From Thermoplasmata archaeon (GTDB lineage: Archaea > Thermoplasmatota > Thermoplasmata > Lutacidiplasmatales > UBA184): a stretch of 64,000 nucleotides of DNA. The stretch is taken from the NCBI GenBank assembly GCA_030038095.1, contig JASHPK010000060.1, positions 25,877-89,876 of the forward strand, in the 5' to 3' direction. Under the pieces are notes generated by a model. The model was given only the letters and a program-made list of their open reading frames with translations, searched no databases and was not told where the DNA came from. Shown here piece by piece: positions 42,629 to 50,762 of the stretch. Every line of letters starts with the position of its first letter. The stretch's first letter is position 1. Both the position numbers and the translations under genes were made by a program.

Positions 42629-43498
42629 ATGGAGCCCGCGGCCCTCAGTTTCCTCCGGTCCATGTACGACGCCCCGGCGCGCGAGTATCCGTCGCCCCCC
42701 CGCCCGGAAGCGGAGCTCGTGGCGCGGATCGCGGCCGGGGGGCCGGCGCTCGTGGCGCTTTCGGGGGGCGTCGACTCTTCGGTCGTCGCGGCGCTGGCGC
42801 ACGAGGCGCTCGGGTCTCGCGCGATCGCCGTGACCCTCGAGGGACCCGCCGTCGCGCGGGCCGAGGTGGAGCGGGCCCGGCGGGTCGCTCGGTCGATCGG
42901 CATCGGGCACACGGTGCTCTCGGTCGACCCGCTCGAGCGGGAGGAGTACCGGGCGAATCCGTCGGACCGGTGCTACTGGTGCCGGGCGGTCGAGACCACG
43001 CGTCTGCGCGCGTTCGGATCCCGGCAGCACGTCGTCCAGTACCTCGACGGGGTCCAGGTCGACGACCTCTCCGACGATCGGCCCGGACTGCGCGCGATGA
43101 ACGAGGCCGGCTTCCTCCATCCGCTGGTATGGGGTGGTTGGTCGAAGTCGACCGTGCGAGACTCCGCCCGACGTCGGGGCCTTCCCAACTGGGACCAGCC
43201 TTCGGACGCCTGCCTTGCGTCCCGCGTCGCCCATGGGGAGCCGATCACTCCGGACCTGCTGCGTCGGATCGAGGCCGCCGAAGGCGTGCTGCTCGCGCTC
43301 GGGTTCCGACGCGTGCGGGTCCGGGTGTCCCGGGGGACCGCGCGGATCGAGGTCGGATCGGACGAGGTGGACCGCGCGGTGGCCGCCCCGCTCGCCGCGG
43401 AGATCGTCGGCGAGGTCCGCCGCTTCGGCTTCGACCGCGTGACGATCGACCCGCGGGGGTACCGGGGCGGTTCGCGGGAGCTCCCCGTGGTCCGATGA
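42629..43498 (+). CDS. larE: LarE-like ATP-dependent sulfur transferase (PP-loop)
   Basis: 289-residue PP-loop ATPase of the LarE family. The ATP motif is ALSGGVDSSVV (about residues 44-54). Cysteines in DRCYWCRAVETT (about 112-123) and SDACLASR (about 194-201) match LarE proteins with three cysteines, which are thought to carry an Fe-S cluster for repeated sulfur transfer. In bacteria LarE builds the nickel-pincer cofactor; in archaea the end product is uncertain. Its stop overlaps the uvrB start (ATGA). Confidence 0.88.
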   Translation: MEPAALSFLRSMYDAPAREYPSPPRPEAELVARIAAGGPALVALSGGVDSSVVAALAHEALGSRAIAVTLEGPAVARAEVERARRVARSIGIGHTVLSVDPLEREEYRANPSDRCYWCRAVETTRLRAFGSRQHVVQYLDGVQVDDLSDDRPGLRAMNEAGFLHPLVWGGWSKSTVRDSARRRGLPNWDQPSDACLASRVAHGEPITPDLLRRIEAAEGVLLALGFRRVRVRVSRGTARIEVGSDEVDRAVAAPLAAEIVGEVRRFGFDRVTIDPRGYRGGSRELPVVR

Positions 43499-45549
43499 GC
43501 CCGAAGGCGTCGGGACCGGCGCCGTCGGCCCCTCTCCCGGGCCGCTTCGAGCTGGAGACCGACCTCGTGCCCCAAGGCGATCAGCCCCAGGCGATCGAGG
43601 AGATCGTCCGTCGCGTGGAACTCGGCGAGAAGTACGTCACCCTGCTCGGCGTCACGGGGAGCGGAAAGACGTTCACGATGGCCCACGCGGTCGCGCGGCT
43701 CCAGCGACCGACCCTCGTGATCAGTCCGAACAAGACGCTCGCCGCCCAGCTCGTGAGCGAGTTCCGAGCGCTCTTCCCGAGGAACGCGGTCGAGTACTTC
43801 GTGAGCTACTACGACTACTACCAGCCCGAAGCGTACGTCCCGCAGATCGACCTGTACATCGAGAAGGACGCGTCGATCAACGAGGAGATCGATCGACTCC
43901 GCCATCGGGCGACGCAGGCGCTGCTCACGCGGCGAGACGTCCTGATCGTCGCTTCCGTGAGCTGCATCTACGGTCTCGGCTCGCCCGAGGACTATCGCTC
44001 GTCGGTGGTCGAGCTCGCGGTCGGCCAAGCGAGCGGCCGACAGGGCCTCCTCGAGCAGCTCGTCCGGATGAAGTACCGGCGCAACGACGTCGAGCTCAAG
44101 CGCGGCCGCTTTCGCGTGCGTGGCGGGACGATCGACGTGATGGGGGCCGGGGAGACCGTGCACCGCATCCTCCTCGACGGAAGCACGATCGCGGCCATCG
44201 TGGAGCTCGATCCGGTGACGTTCGAGGAGCGGCGGGAGCTCCGCGACCTCTCGATCTTCCCGGCGACGCACTTTTTGACCGTCGACGAGCGGCTGCGCGC
44301 GATCCTCTCGGAGATCGAGCGGGAGCGGGACGTCCGCGTCGCGGAGTTCCAGCGGGCCGAGAAGATCGTGGAGGCCCAGCGCCTGAAGGGGCGCGTCGAC
44401 TACGACCTCGAGATGATCCGCGAGACCGGCTACTGCTCGGGGATCGAGAACTACGCCCGGTACTTCGCGGGCCGCAAGGCGGGGGAGCCTCCCTACACGC
44501 TCCTCGACTTCTTTCCGAAGGACTACCTCGCCTTCCTCGACGAATCCCACGTCACGATCCCGCAGCTGCAGGGGATGTACAAGGGGGACAAGGCGCGCAA
44601 GGACAATCTCGTCGAGTTCGGATGGCGACTGCCCTCCTGCCGCGACAACCGGCCGCTCAAGTTCACCGAGTTCCTCGAGCATGTGCCCGAGGCGGTCTTC
44701 GTTTCGGCGACGCCGGGCCCGTTCGAGCGGAAGGCCTCGAAGGGGGTGGTGGAGCAGATCATCCGGCCGACGGGCCTCGTCGACCCGCCGATCGAGGTGC
44801 GGCCGCTCAAGGGGCACATCGCCGACCTGATCGGAGAGCTCCGGGCGTGCGTCGAGCGGGGCGACCGGGCCCTCGTCACCACCCTCACGAAGGCGACGAG
44901 CGAGGAGCTCGCGAACTACCTCGCGAACGTCGGCCTCAACGTGCGGTACCTCCACTCCGAGGTCGAGACGCTGAAGCGCGTCGAGATCCTGCGCGACCTG
45001 CGCCTCGGCCGGTTCGACATCCTGGTCGGGATCAATCTGTTGCGCGAGGGGCTCGATCTCCCCGAGGTGAGCTTCGTCGCGATCTTGGACGCCGACAAGG
45101 AGGGGTACCTCCGCAGCGAGACCTCGATCGTCCAGACCGCGGGCCGCGCGAGCCGCAACGAGCGGGGCAAGGTCGTGCTGTACGCCGACCGGACCACCGG
45201 CTCGATGCAACGGGCGATCGCGGAGATGGCCCGGCGCCGTTCCGCGCAGGTCGAGTTCAACCGGGTCCACGGGATCGTGCCCGAGAGCGTCCGCAAGGAG
45301 GTCCGGGCCCTCCTCGGCCCCGAGGAGGAGGCGCCGTCGGGCGAGCTCAGCAGTTCGGGCCTCGGCAAGTACTGGAAGGACCGGATGCCGCTCCTCTTCG
45401 CGAACCTCGAGGAGGAGATGCGCCTCGCCGCCGAGCGGCTCGACTTCGAGGAGGCGGCGCGGATCCGGGACCGCCTCCGGGACCTTCGGCGCGGGACGGA
45501 CGGCGGCCGCCCGGTCCGCGGGGTGCGCGCCGCCGCCTCGGGTTCGTGA
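43495..45549 (+). CDS. uvrB: Excinuclease ABC subunit B
   Basis: UvrB, 684 residues, the damage-verifying helicase of bacterial-type nucleotide excision repair. Walker A is GVTGSGKTFT, the beta-hairpin region is YYDYYQPEAYVP, the DEAD-like box is FLDESHVTIPQ, and motif VI lies in QTAGRASRNERGK. The C-terminal UVR domain that contacts UvrC is present (LEEEMRLAAERLDFEEAARI). All archaeal UvrABC sets were acquired from bacteria. Codon style matches its neighbours, so the transfer is old. uvrA and uvrC are not in the window. Confidence 0.96.
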   Translation: MSPKASGPAPSAPLPGRFELETDLVPQGDQPQAIEEIVRRVELGEKYVTLLGVTGSGKTFTMAHAVARLQRPTLVISPNKTLAAQLVSEFRALFPRNAVEYFVSYYDYYQPEAYVPQIDLYIEKDASINEEIDRLRHRATQALLTRRDVLIVASVSCIYGLGSPEDYRSSVVELAVGQASGRQGLLEQLVRMKYRRNDVELKRGRFRVRGGTIDVMGAGETVHRILLDGSTIAAIVELDPVTFEERRELRDLSIFPATHFLTVDERLRAILSEIERERDVRVAEFQRAEKIVEAQRLKGRVDYDLEMIRETGYCSGIENYARYFAGRKAGEPPYTLLDFFPKDYLAFLDESHVTIPQLQGMYKGDKARKDNLVEFGWRLPSCRDNRPLKFTEFLEHVPEAVFVSATPGPFERKASKGVVEQIIRPTGLVDPPIEVRPLKGHIADLIGELRACVERGDRALVTTLTKATSEELANYLANVGLNVRYLHSEVETLKRVEILRDLRLGRFDILVGINLLREGLDLPEVSFVAILDADKEGYLRSETSIVQTAGRASRNERGKVVLYADRTTGSMQRAIAEMARRRSAQVEFNRVHGIVPESVRKEVRALLGPEEEAPSGELSSSGLGKYWKDRMPLLFANLEEEMRLAAERLDFEEAARIRDRLRDLRRGTDGGRPVRGVRAAASGS

Positions 45550-45595
45550 CGGGCGCACCTCCCGCTCTTGTAGGCGAGAGGTCCATCGGGGCGCC

Positions 45596-46477
45596 GTGCC
45601 CCCGGTTCGTGCCTCGGCCGCACCGTCCGCGACCGGACTCGGGGCCCTCCGACGGATCGGCGCGGTGAGCGACCTCCTCTTCCTCTACGAGTGCACCACC
45701 CGCGACGTGGGGCAGCTCCGGGCGATCGCGGCACCCCTCGGTCTTACGGTCCAGGCGGCCTCCCACACGTTCCGGGGCCTCGCGCGACGCGGCCTCGTCG
45801 AACTGCGCGACGGCCGATACCGTCCCACCGTGGCCGGAGTCGCGTGGATGCACGCGACGCTCGGCGGACTCGAGCGAGACCTTGCCGATCGGCTCGAGCG
45901 CCTCCACATCGTCCGGACCACCCGGGCGATCGCGCGGGCGCGCATCGAGCCCGGGGCGCCGGTCGTGCTCCGGTTCGAGGAGGGCTCGCTCACGGCCCGA
46001 CCGGGCACCTCGGGACCCTCACGGGGCACCGCGCGGTCCGCCGCGCGTCCGGGCGAGCTGGTCGAGGTGGCCGAGCTCGAGGGCATCGTCCCGATCCAAC
46101 GGGGCTCGGTGCGACTCGCCGTCCTCCCCGCGGAGGGCTCGACCGACCCGTCGCTCGAGCGGGCGATCGCGGCGGCGTTCGGGCGGGGAACGTATGGGCT
46201 GCTCGCCGCCCAGGGTCTCGAAGCGGCCCACCTGATGCGCCGCGCCTTCCCGAACCGGCCGATCGCCCGCTTCGGGGTGGCCGCGGCGGTCGACGAAGCC
46301 TCGAGGCTCGGCCTCGATTGCGCGCTCGTCGTGGTCGACCATGAGCTACCCCGATTCTTGGCCCAGCTGGAGGGTCCGGATCGGGTGGCGATCGACTTCG
46401 TCCCCCTACACCGGGGGGGCCGGCGGGGTCGGACCCGAAGCCGATCGTCCCGCGAGCCATCCGATCGCGGCTCCTGA
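45596..46477 (+). CDS. Winged-helix regulator with C-terminal sensor-like domain
   Basis: 293-residue archaeal regulator. A winged helix-turn-helix occupies about residues 30-80 (QLRAIAAPLGLTVQAASHTFRGLARRGLVEL). A helical hinge and a domain with GAPVVLRFEEGSLTARPG and ELEGIVPIQRGSVRLAVLP follow, the pattern of archaeal HTH proteins with a small-molecule domain (DUF7839-like). Then comes an alpha/beta region. It is convergent with, and overlaps by 72 bases, the BtuFCD-type operon; whether it regulates the importer is unknown. It starts at GTG 45596. Confidence 0.7.
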   Translation: MPPVRASAAPSATGLGALRRIGAVSDLLFLYECTTRDVGQLRAIAAPLGLTVQAASHTFRGLARRGLVELRDGRYRPTVAGVAWMHATLGGLERDLADRLERLHIVRTTRAIARARIEPGAPVVLRFEEGSLTARPGTSGPSRGTARSAARPGELVEVAELEGIVPIQRGSVRLAVLPAEGSTDPSLERAIAAAFGRGTYGLLAAQGLEAAHLMRRAFPNRPIARFGVAAAVDEASRLGLDCALVVVDHELPRFLAQLEGPDRVAIDFVPLHRGGRRGRTRSRSSREPSDRGS

Positions 46478-47716
46478 GTCCGCGACGACCGTGGCCCCGG
46501 CGGCGATGAGTCGGGAACGGGCCGTCGCTCCCCGTCCGTCCGCGTAGTCCCAGCGCGCGCCGCGAGCCGGGTCGATGAGAAGGATCGGCCGCCGGGACGC
46601 CCAAGGGACGAGGTGCTCCAGGTTCGCGACGTTGCTCGGGCCGACCGGGAACGGGGCGATCACGATCGCGTCCGCGAGCTCGAGCAGCGCGTCGAGGTGC
46701 CCGAGAGCCTCCCCGCCGATCGGTGCGAACGGCAGTTCGAAGGCCGCCGGCACGCCGAGCTCGCGCGCGAGCTCGGAGTCGGTGTCGAAGAGGGGAAGGA
46801 CCCCGGCCGATAGGTCCCAGCCGTGTTCCATCACGGCGCGGAGGAGACCGGCACCTGACCCGCCTCCCCCCACCACGTGGACCCGGAACGGTCGGGCCCG
46901 CCCCGGTGGCGGTCGGAGGGGAGGGGCGGGAAGCTGCGGGATCAGGTAGGGGAGGCCGCTGCGCGGGTCCTGCCGCAGCTCGGCGACGACCCCCCAGATC
47001 GCGGCCAGGAGCTCGGGCGAGAGTACCTCCTCCGGCGGTCCGACCGACCGTAGCCGGCCGTGCGCGAGGACGGCGACGCGATCGGTGAAGCGCGCCGCGA
47101 GGTTGAGGTCGTGCAGGGCGACGAGCACGGCCCGCTGATGGCGCCGAGCATGCGAGCGAACGCGCTCGAGAACCTCGAGTTGGTGGCCGACGTCCAGGTG
47201 GGCCGTCGGCTCATCGAGCAGGAGGACGGGGGTGTCCTGGGCGAGCGCTCGGGCGAGCCGGGCCCGCTGGCGCTCTCCGCCCGAGAGCTCGTGGATCCCC
47301 CGGTTCGCGAACGCGGTCAGGTCGACCTCCTCGAGGGCCTTTGCGATGACCCGGTCGTCCTCGGGAGTGCTCCCGGACCAACGGGCTAGGTGGGCGTACC
47401 TCCCGTACTCCACATAGTCCGAGACGGGAACGTTGTCCCCCGGGGGTTCTTCTTGGGGCATCCAGGCCACGCGCCGCGCGCGCTCGATCGGCCGGAGACC
47501 CGCGAGTGGCCGGCCGAGCACGCGGACCTCACCCCGTACCTGAGCGAGCTCGGTCGCGACGGCCCGGATCAAGGTGGACTTCCCGGAACCGTTCGGGCCG
47601 GCCAGCCCGAGGACCTCGCCCGGCGGGACCTCGAGCGAGACCTCGCTGAGCGCCACCTGATCGCCGTAGCGCACGGTCAGCCGTTCGACCTCGAGTCCGA
47701 CCCCGTCCCCCACCAT
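46406..47716 (-). CDS. btuD: ABC importer ATPase (BtuD/FecE-like) with C-terminal extension
   Basis: ATPase of a cobalamin/siderophore/heme-class importer. Walker A is GPNGSGKST (about residues 40-48), the signature is ELSGGERQRARLARAL, and Walker B is VLLLDEPTAHLD. After about residue 260 comes an extra ~165-residue domain with VHVVGGGGSGAGLLRAVMEH, a Rossmann-like glycine loop, seen in some haloarchaeal BtuD proteins. Its role is unknown, perhaps ligand or cobamide sensing. The start overlaps the permease stop by one base (TAATG). Confidence 0.88.
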   Translation of the reverse strand: MVGDGVGLEVERLTVRYGDQVALSEVSLEVPPGEVLGLAGPNGSGKSTLIRAVATELAQVRGEVRVLGRPLAGLRPIERARRVAWMPQEEPPGDNVPVSDYVEYGRYAHLARWSGSTPEDDRVIAKALEEVDLTAFANRGIHELSGGERQRARLARALAQDTPVLLLDEPTAHLDVGHQLEVLERVRSHARRHQRAVLVALHDLNLAARFTDRVAVLAHGRLRSVGPPEEVLSPELLAAIWGVVAELRQDPRSGLPYLIPQLPAPPLRPPPGRARPFRVHVVGGGGSGAGLLRAVMEHGWDLSAGVLPLFDTDSELARELGVPAAFELPFAPIGGEALGHLDALLELADAIVIAPFPVGPSNVANLEHLVPWASRRPILLIDPARGARWDYADGRGATARSRLIAAGATVVADSGAAIGWLAGRSASGPTPPAPPV

Positions 47717-48831
47717 TACCGCGTCCTCGACTTGGGTCGGTACAGCAGATAGAGGAAGAACGGGACCCCGGCGAACGAGGTCGGGATCCCGACGGGCAGG
47801 AAGACCTGGGGGATCACGAGCTGGGCGAGGTCACCGGCACCGAGCAGGAAGACCGCCCCGAAGAGGGCGGACAGGGGGAGCACTCGACGATAATCGGGTC
47901 CCACCAGGAGGCGGACCACGTGAGGCGAGACCAGCCCGACGAAGCCGATGACCCCCGTGAAGGCGACCGCGACCGCGGTCACGAGCGTCGAAAGGAGGAT
48001 CAGCCGCCGGGTGGTGCGCCGGGCCTCGACCCCGACGCTCTCCGCGACTTCGGGGCCGAGCTGCAGAACGTTCAGCTCCCGTCCGTAGAGGACGAGGAGC
48101 GATCCTCCGATGAGGAGCGCGGCGGCGAGGAGACCGACTCGCGTCCAGGTCTGGTCCTGGAGGTTGCCGAGCAGCCAGAAGCTGACTTGGAGCCCGCCGG
48201 AAGGGTTGAGGAAGAGGAACATGGCGAGGATCGCGGAGAAGAGCGCGCTGAGGGCGACGCCGGTGAGCACGAGCGACTCGGGGCTCGAGGCGAACCGGCG
48301 CGCGGCGACGTACACGACCATTCCGGGGACGATCGCCCCGAGGAAGGCGAAGAGCGGCAGGAGGGCCGACTGATCGGCGAGGGCGACCTGGAACGTGAAC
48401 AGGATCGACGCCCCCATCGCGGCCCCCGAGGAGAGCCCGAGCAGGAACGGATCGCAGAGGGGGTTGCGGAAGGTGCCCTGGAGGGTCCCGCCCGAGAGCG
48501 CGAGCGCGGCGCCGCAGAGCAGCGCGACGAGGATCGTCGGAATGCGGGCATCCCAGACGATCTCCGTCCAGATCGTGCACTCGGTGCCGCTCGGGGCCAT
48601 CCCCCCACATGGGCTCCCGAGGAGACCTCCGCTCCCCTGATGGAGGAGGATCGCGAAGACCGCGAGCGGCGGCAACCAGTGGGAGCCGACCAGCGAGGAA
48701 ACTCCGACCAGTATCAGGAGAACCGCGCACAGGGCGAGCGCGACGAGGGCCGCCCGGCTCCGAGAAGATCCGGCCGAGGGAAGGAGGTCGCCCGGGGGGG
48801 CGCGATCCCCGGCATCGACCATGGTCGCCAC
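47716..48831 (-). CDS. btuC: ABC importer permease (BtuC/FecCD family)
   Basis: 371-residue permease with about ten helices, FecCD family. Typical are RIPTILVALLCGAALALSGG, FRNPLCDPFLLGLSSGAAMG and the coupling-helix region GFVGLVSPHVVRLLVGPDYR with PVGIPTSFAGVPFFLYLL at the end. It imports cobalamin, heme or Fe-siderophore; the substrate is not certain. GTG 48831 directly follows the binding-protein stop (TGAGTG). An in-frame ATG lies three codons later. Confidence 0.92.
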   Translation of the reverse strand: MATMVDAGDRAPPGDLLPSAGSSRSRAALVALALCAVLLILVGVSSLVGSHWLPPLAVFAILLHQGSGGLLGSPCGGMAPSGTECTIWTEIVWDARIPTILVALLCGAALALSGGTLQGTFRNPLCDPFLLGLSSGAAMGASILFTFQVALADQSALLPLFAFLGAIVPGMVVYVAARRFASSPESLVLTGVALSALFSAILAMFLFLNPSGGLQVSFWLLGNLQDQTWTRVGLLAAALLIGGSLLVLYGRELNVLQLGPEVAESVGVEARRTTRRLILLSTLVTAVAVAFTGVIGFVGLVSPHVVRLLVGPDYRRVLPLSALFGAVFLLGAGDLAQLVIPQVFLPVGIPTSFAGVPFFLYLLYRPKSRTR

Positions 48832-49902
48832 TCAGGGCGGGTATCCCGGGGGCACCGAGACCAGCGTCGGATGGAGGTCATGGAGAATCCAGGGAAGGGC
48901 GAGGATCATGGTCGGATCCGCCTCGGTGAGGAGGGTCTCGTCGACCGGGATCTTCGTCCCGTTGAGCTGGCTCCAGTACGGTGCCTGGCTCGCCCACACG
49001 GCGGGCGTCTGGCCCGAGACCAGGTACGGGTCGTTCCAGCTCGTCCCGAAGAGGATCACCTGGGGCTGATCGAGGAGAACGGCCGAGGCGTTCAGTCCCG
49101 CATATTCGAGCGGAAGGCCGGCCGAGATGCTCGCCCCGCCCGAGAGATCCACCAGCGACTGGCCGAACGTTCCGGGACCGTAGGTGTAGTACTCCCCCGG
49201 ATAGAAGTAGTAGGTGAGGAGGACGCTCGGGATCGGGGTCCCGTTGTCCGAGAGATTCGTGTCGAAGTTCGTGGCGTCCGTGAGGGTGAGCTCGAGCGAC
49301 GCCTCGAGCGAAGTCGCGAGCGACCCGCTGGAGGGGAACATCTCCGCCAAGAGGCGTACGTCCCCCACGATGCCCTCGAGGGTGGACGGCGCGAGGATCA
49401 CCACCGGCAGGCCGTACGTCGAGACCAGCGTGTTCACGTCGCTCACCGAGGTGATCGTCGAGGCAAGGACAATTTGTGGATTCAGCAGCGCGACCCCGGA
49501 CGTATCGAGCGACGGATAGTCGGTCACGCACAGGGACGAGGAGAGGTTCCAGAGGGTCGTCTGGTTGGGCGAGTATTCGTTCGCCATCCCCCCGGTGATC
49601 CCGACCGTGCAGCCGATCCCGACTACCCGATCGCGCAACCCGAGTCGGTACACGATATCCATCACCGAGGGAGCGAGAACGACGATGCGCGAAGCATTGA
49701 GCGGTACCGTCACGGTCCGGCCGAGGTCATCGACGACCGTGACGTCCCCCGGCCCGGAGGAACGGGACGTCGGGCGGAGTTCGAAGTAGACCGTCGTCGC
49801 CGCGACCGCGACCCCGGCGGTGACCAGGACGATCACCGCGAAGAGGGCGAAGGGCACGGAACGGCGCGGAGGGGTCGAAGCCGGGGGTGGGTTCAACGAC
49901 AT
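48832..49902 (-). CDS. btuF: ABC importer substrate-binding protein (BtuF-like)
   Basis: 356-residue periplasmic-type binding protein tethered by an N-terminal helix (about residues 18-42), of the helical-backbone BtuF/FhuD class. VTVVDDLGRTVTVPLNASRIVVLAP marks the start of the domain; DTSGVALLNPQIVLAS and the C-terminal TILAL follow the fold. Several Asn-X-Thr sequons fit an extracellular protein. ATG 49902 is about 29 bases after a CTTTATG box and begins the btuFCD operon. Confidence 0.9.
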   Translation of the reverse strand: MSLNPPPASTPPRRSVPFALFAVIVLVTAGVAVAATTVYFELRPTSRSSGPGDVTVVDDLGRTVTVPLNASRIVVLAPSVMDIVYRLGLRDRVVGIGCTVGITGGMANEYSPNQTTLWNLSSSLCVTDYPSLDTSGVALLNPQIVLASTITSVSDVNTLVSTYGLPVVILAPSTLEGIVGDVRLLAEMFPSSGSLATSLEASLELTLTDATNFDTNLSDNGTPIPSVLLTYYFYPGEYYTYGPGTFGQSLVDLSGGASISAGLPLEYAGLNASAVLLDQPQVILFGTSWNDPYLVSGQTPAVWASQAPYWSQLNGTKIPVDETLLTEADPTMILALPWILHDLHPTLVSVPPGYPP

Positions 49903-49927
49903 TAGTCCGCAGACAAACACTGTTGAG

Positions 49928-49934
49928 CATAAAG
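49928..49934 (-). promoter_or_regulatory. TATA box of the btuFCD operon
   Basis: CTTTATG on the minus strand is centred about 29 bases before ATG 49902, the spacing of a leaderless archaeal promoter. Confidence 0.55.
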
Positions 49935-50008
49935 TTGTCCGTCCGGACCGGGCCGCCCGGCGTGCCTATCGCAAACCATATCCCCCCGTGGGTTCCCCCG
50001 ACCTCGGA

Positions 50009-50172
50009 GGGAGCATAGGCTAATCTGGCAGACCAGCGGGCTCCAGTCAGGGCGACCTCGGGTCCCCTGAGAACGAATTGGGTCTGCGGAGGGGCGCGCC
50101 CGCGCCCCCGTGACGAGTGACTGGAGCGCGCGGAGAGACCCGCATATCGGGGTTCAAATCCCCGTGCTCCCA
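50009..50172 (+). tRNA. trnW: tRNA-Trp (CCA) with intron
   Basis: The acceptor stem GGGAGCA/TGCTCCC, T-arm CGGGG-TTCAAAT-CCCCG and anticodon stem GCGGG/CCCGC are all perfect. The anticodon is CCA (50043-50045) in loop CTCCAGA after splicing. The intron runs about 50047-50137; the duplicated G at each junction leaves a one-base ambiguity. A 4-bp helix CUCC/GGAG with 3-base bulges AGU and AGA gives a bulge-helix-bulge cut site. Discriminator is A, and CCA is not encoded. The D-stem has a C12-A23 mismatch. CCATAT about 30 bases upstream is a likely promoter. Confidence 0.93.
50047..50137 (+). ncRNA. tRNA-Trp intron resembling a box C/D guide RNA
   Basis: The 91-base intron contains CTGA (box D, 50067-50070) and GTGACGA (box C with one mismatch, 50110-50116), separated by a perfect hairpin GGGGCGCG/CGCGCCCC. 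The six bases 50059-50064 pair with tRNA positions 37-42; the fifth base upstream of CTGA faces C39. GACTGGAG at 50119-50126 pairs with the anticodon loop. This mirrors the haloarchaeal tRNA-Trp intron that guides ribose methylation at 34 and 39. The second D-type box is degenerate. Confidence 0.6.
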
Positions 50173-50189
50173 TCCCCCTCCTCGTCCGC

Positions 50190-50284
50190 CGAGCCGGCTC
50201 GCCCGTTCGTCCGCGCGAGGTCCGAGGACCGAAGGCTCATCTCCTCGCGAACGGTGCCGCCCCGAGCCCCCTCGATCGAGGGGG
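50190..50284. repeat. Three perfect palindromic elements upstream of the VOC gene
   Basis: CGAGCCGGCTCG (50190-50201), GGTCC-GA-GGACC (50219-50230) and an 18-base perfect palindrome CCCCCTCGATCGAGGGGG (50267-50284). The last ends eight bases before ATG 50293, where it could act as an operator or block the start in mRNA. No TATA box is evident here. Confidence 0.5.
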
Positions 50285-50292
50285 TCGCTGCG

Positions 50293-50697
50293 ATGCCGCT
50301 CGAGTACGTCGGGATTCGCGTGCGGGACCTCGACCGCTCGAAGCGATTCTATGTCGAGGGACTGGGACTCCGGGCGGGTGCGACCGGCCGGATGGCGGCG
50401 GGAGGAGTATGGCTGGAGCTTCAGGACCCCGAGACCGGGGCCATTCTCGAGCTGAACTACTACCCCGGGGAGCCTCCCTATCGGGAAGGCGACGAGCTCG
50501 ACCACCTCGGGTTCCGCGTCGACGATCTGGAGGCGGCCATTGCGCGACTCACCGGTCTCGGGGCCAAGGTGCGCATCCCTCCGTTCCTCGAAGGGAACGA
50601 GCGGCTCGTCTTCCTCGCCGATCCCGACGGGGTCTGGGTCGAGCTGTGGGAGCGGGTGGCGGACGACGTCCCGCCGACCTCGCGCGCCGGCGCCTGA
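50293..50697 (+). CDS. VOC/glyoxalase-superfamily protein
   Basis: 134-residue vicinal-oxygen-chelate protein. Two beta-alpha-beta-beta-beta modules are visible: LEYVGIRVRDLDRSKRFYVEGLGL at the start and ELDHLGFRVDDLEAAIARLTGLG from about residue 72. Possible metal ligands are His75 and the Glu residues in WLELQDP and WVELWER. Such proteins include glyoxalase I and ring-cleaving dioxygenases; the substrate is unknown. ATG 50293 follows an 18-base palindrome. Confidence 0.85.
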   Translation: MPLEYVGIRVRDLDRSKRFYVEGLGLRAGATGRMAAGGVWLELQDPETGAILELNYYPGEPPYREGDELDHLGFRVDDLEAAIARLTGLGAKVRIPPFLEGNERLVFLADPDGVWVELWERVADDVPPTSRAGA

Positions 50698-50762
50698 GCG
50701 GCTGACTTCCCGGTCGAGCGACGGGGATAAGAGGTGCGGTCCGTCATGCCCGCCCGTCGCCT

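Noticed and set aside
42973..45558. An 861-codon minus-strand frame antisense to uvrB
   Set aside because: No recognisable domain and skewed Arg/Asp/Leu composition; UvrB is complete on the plus strand.
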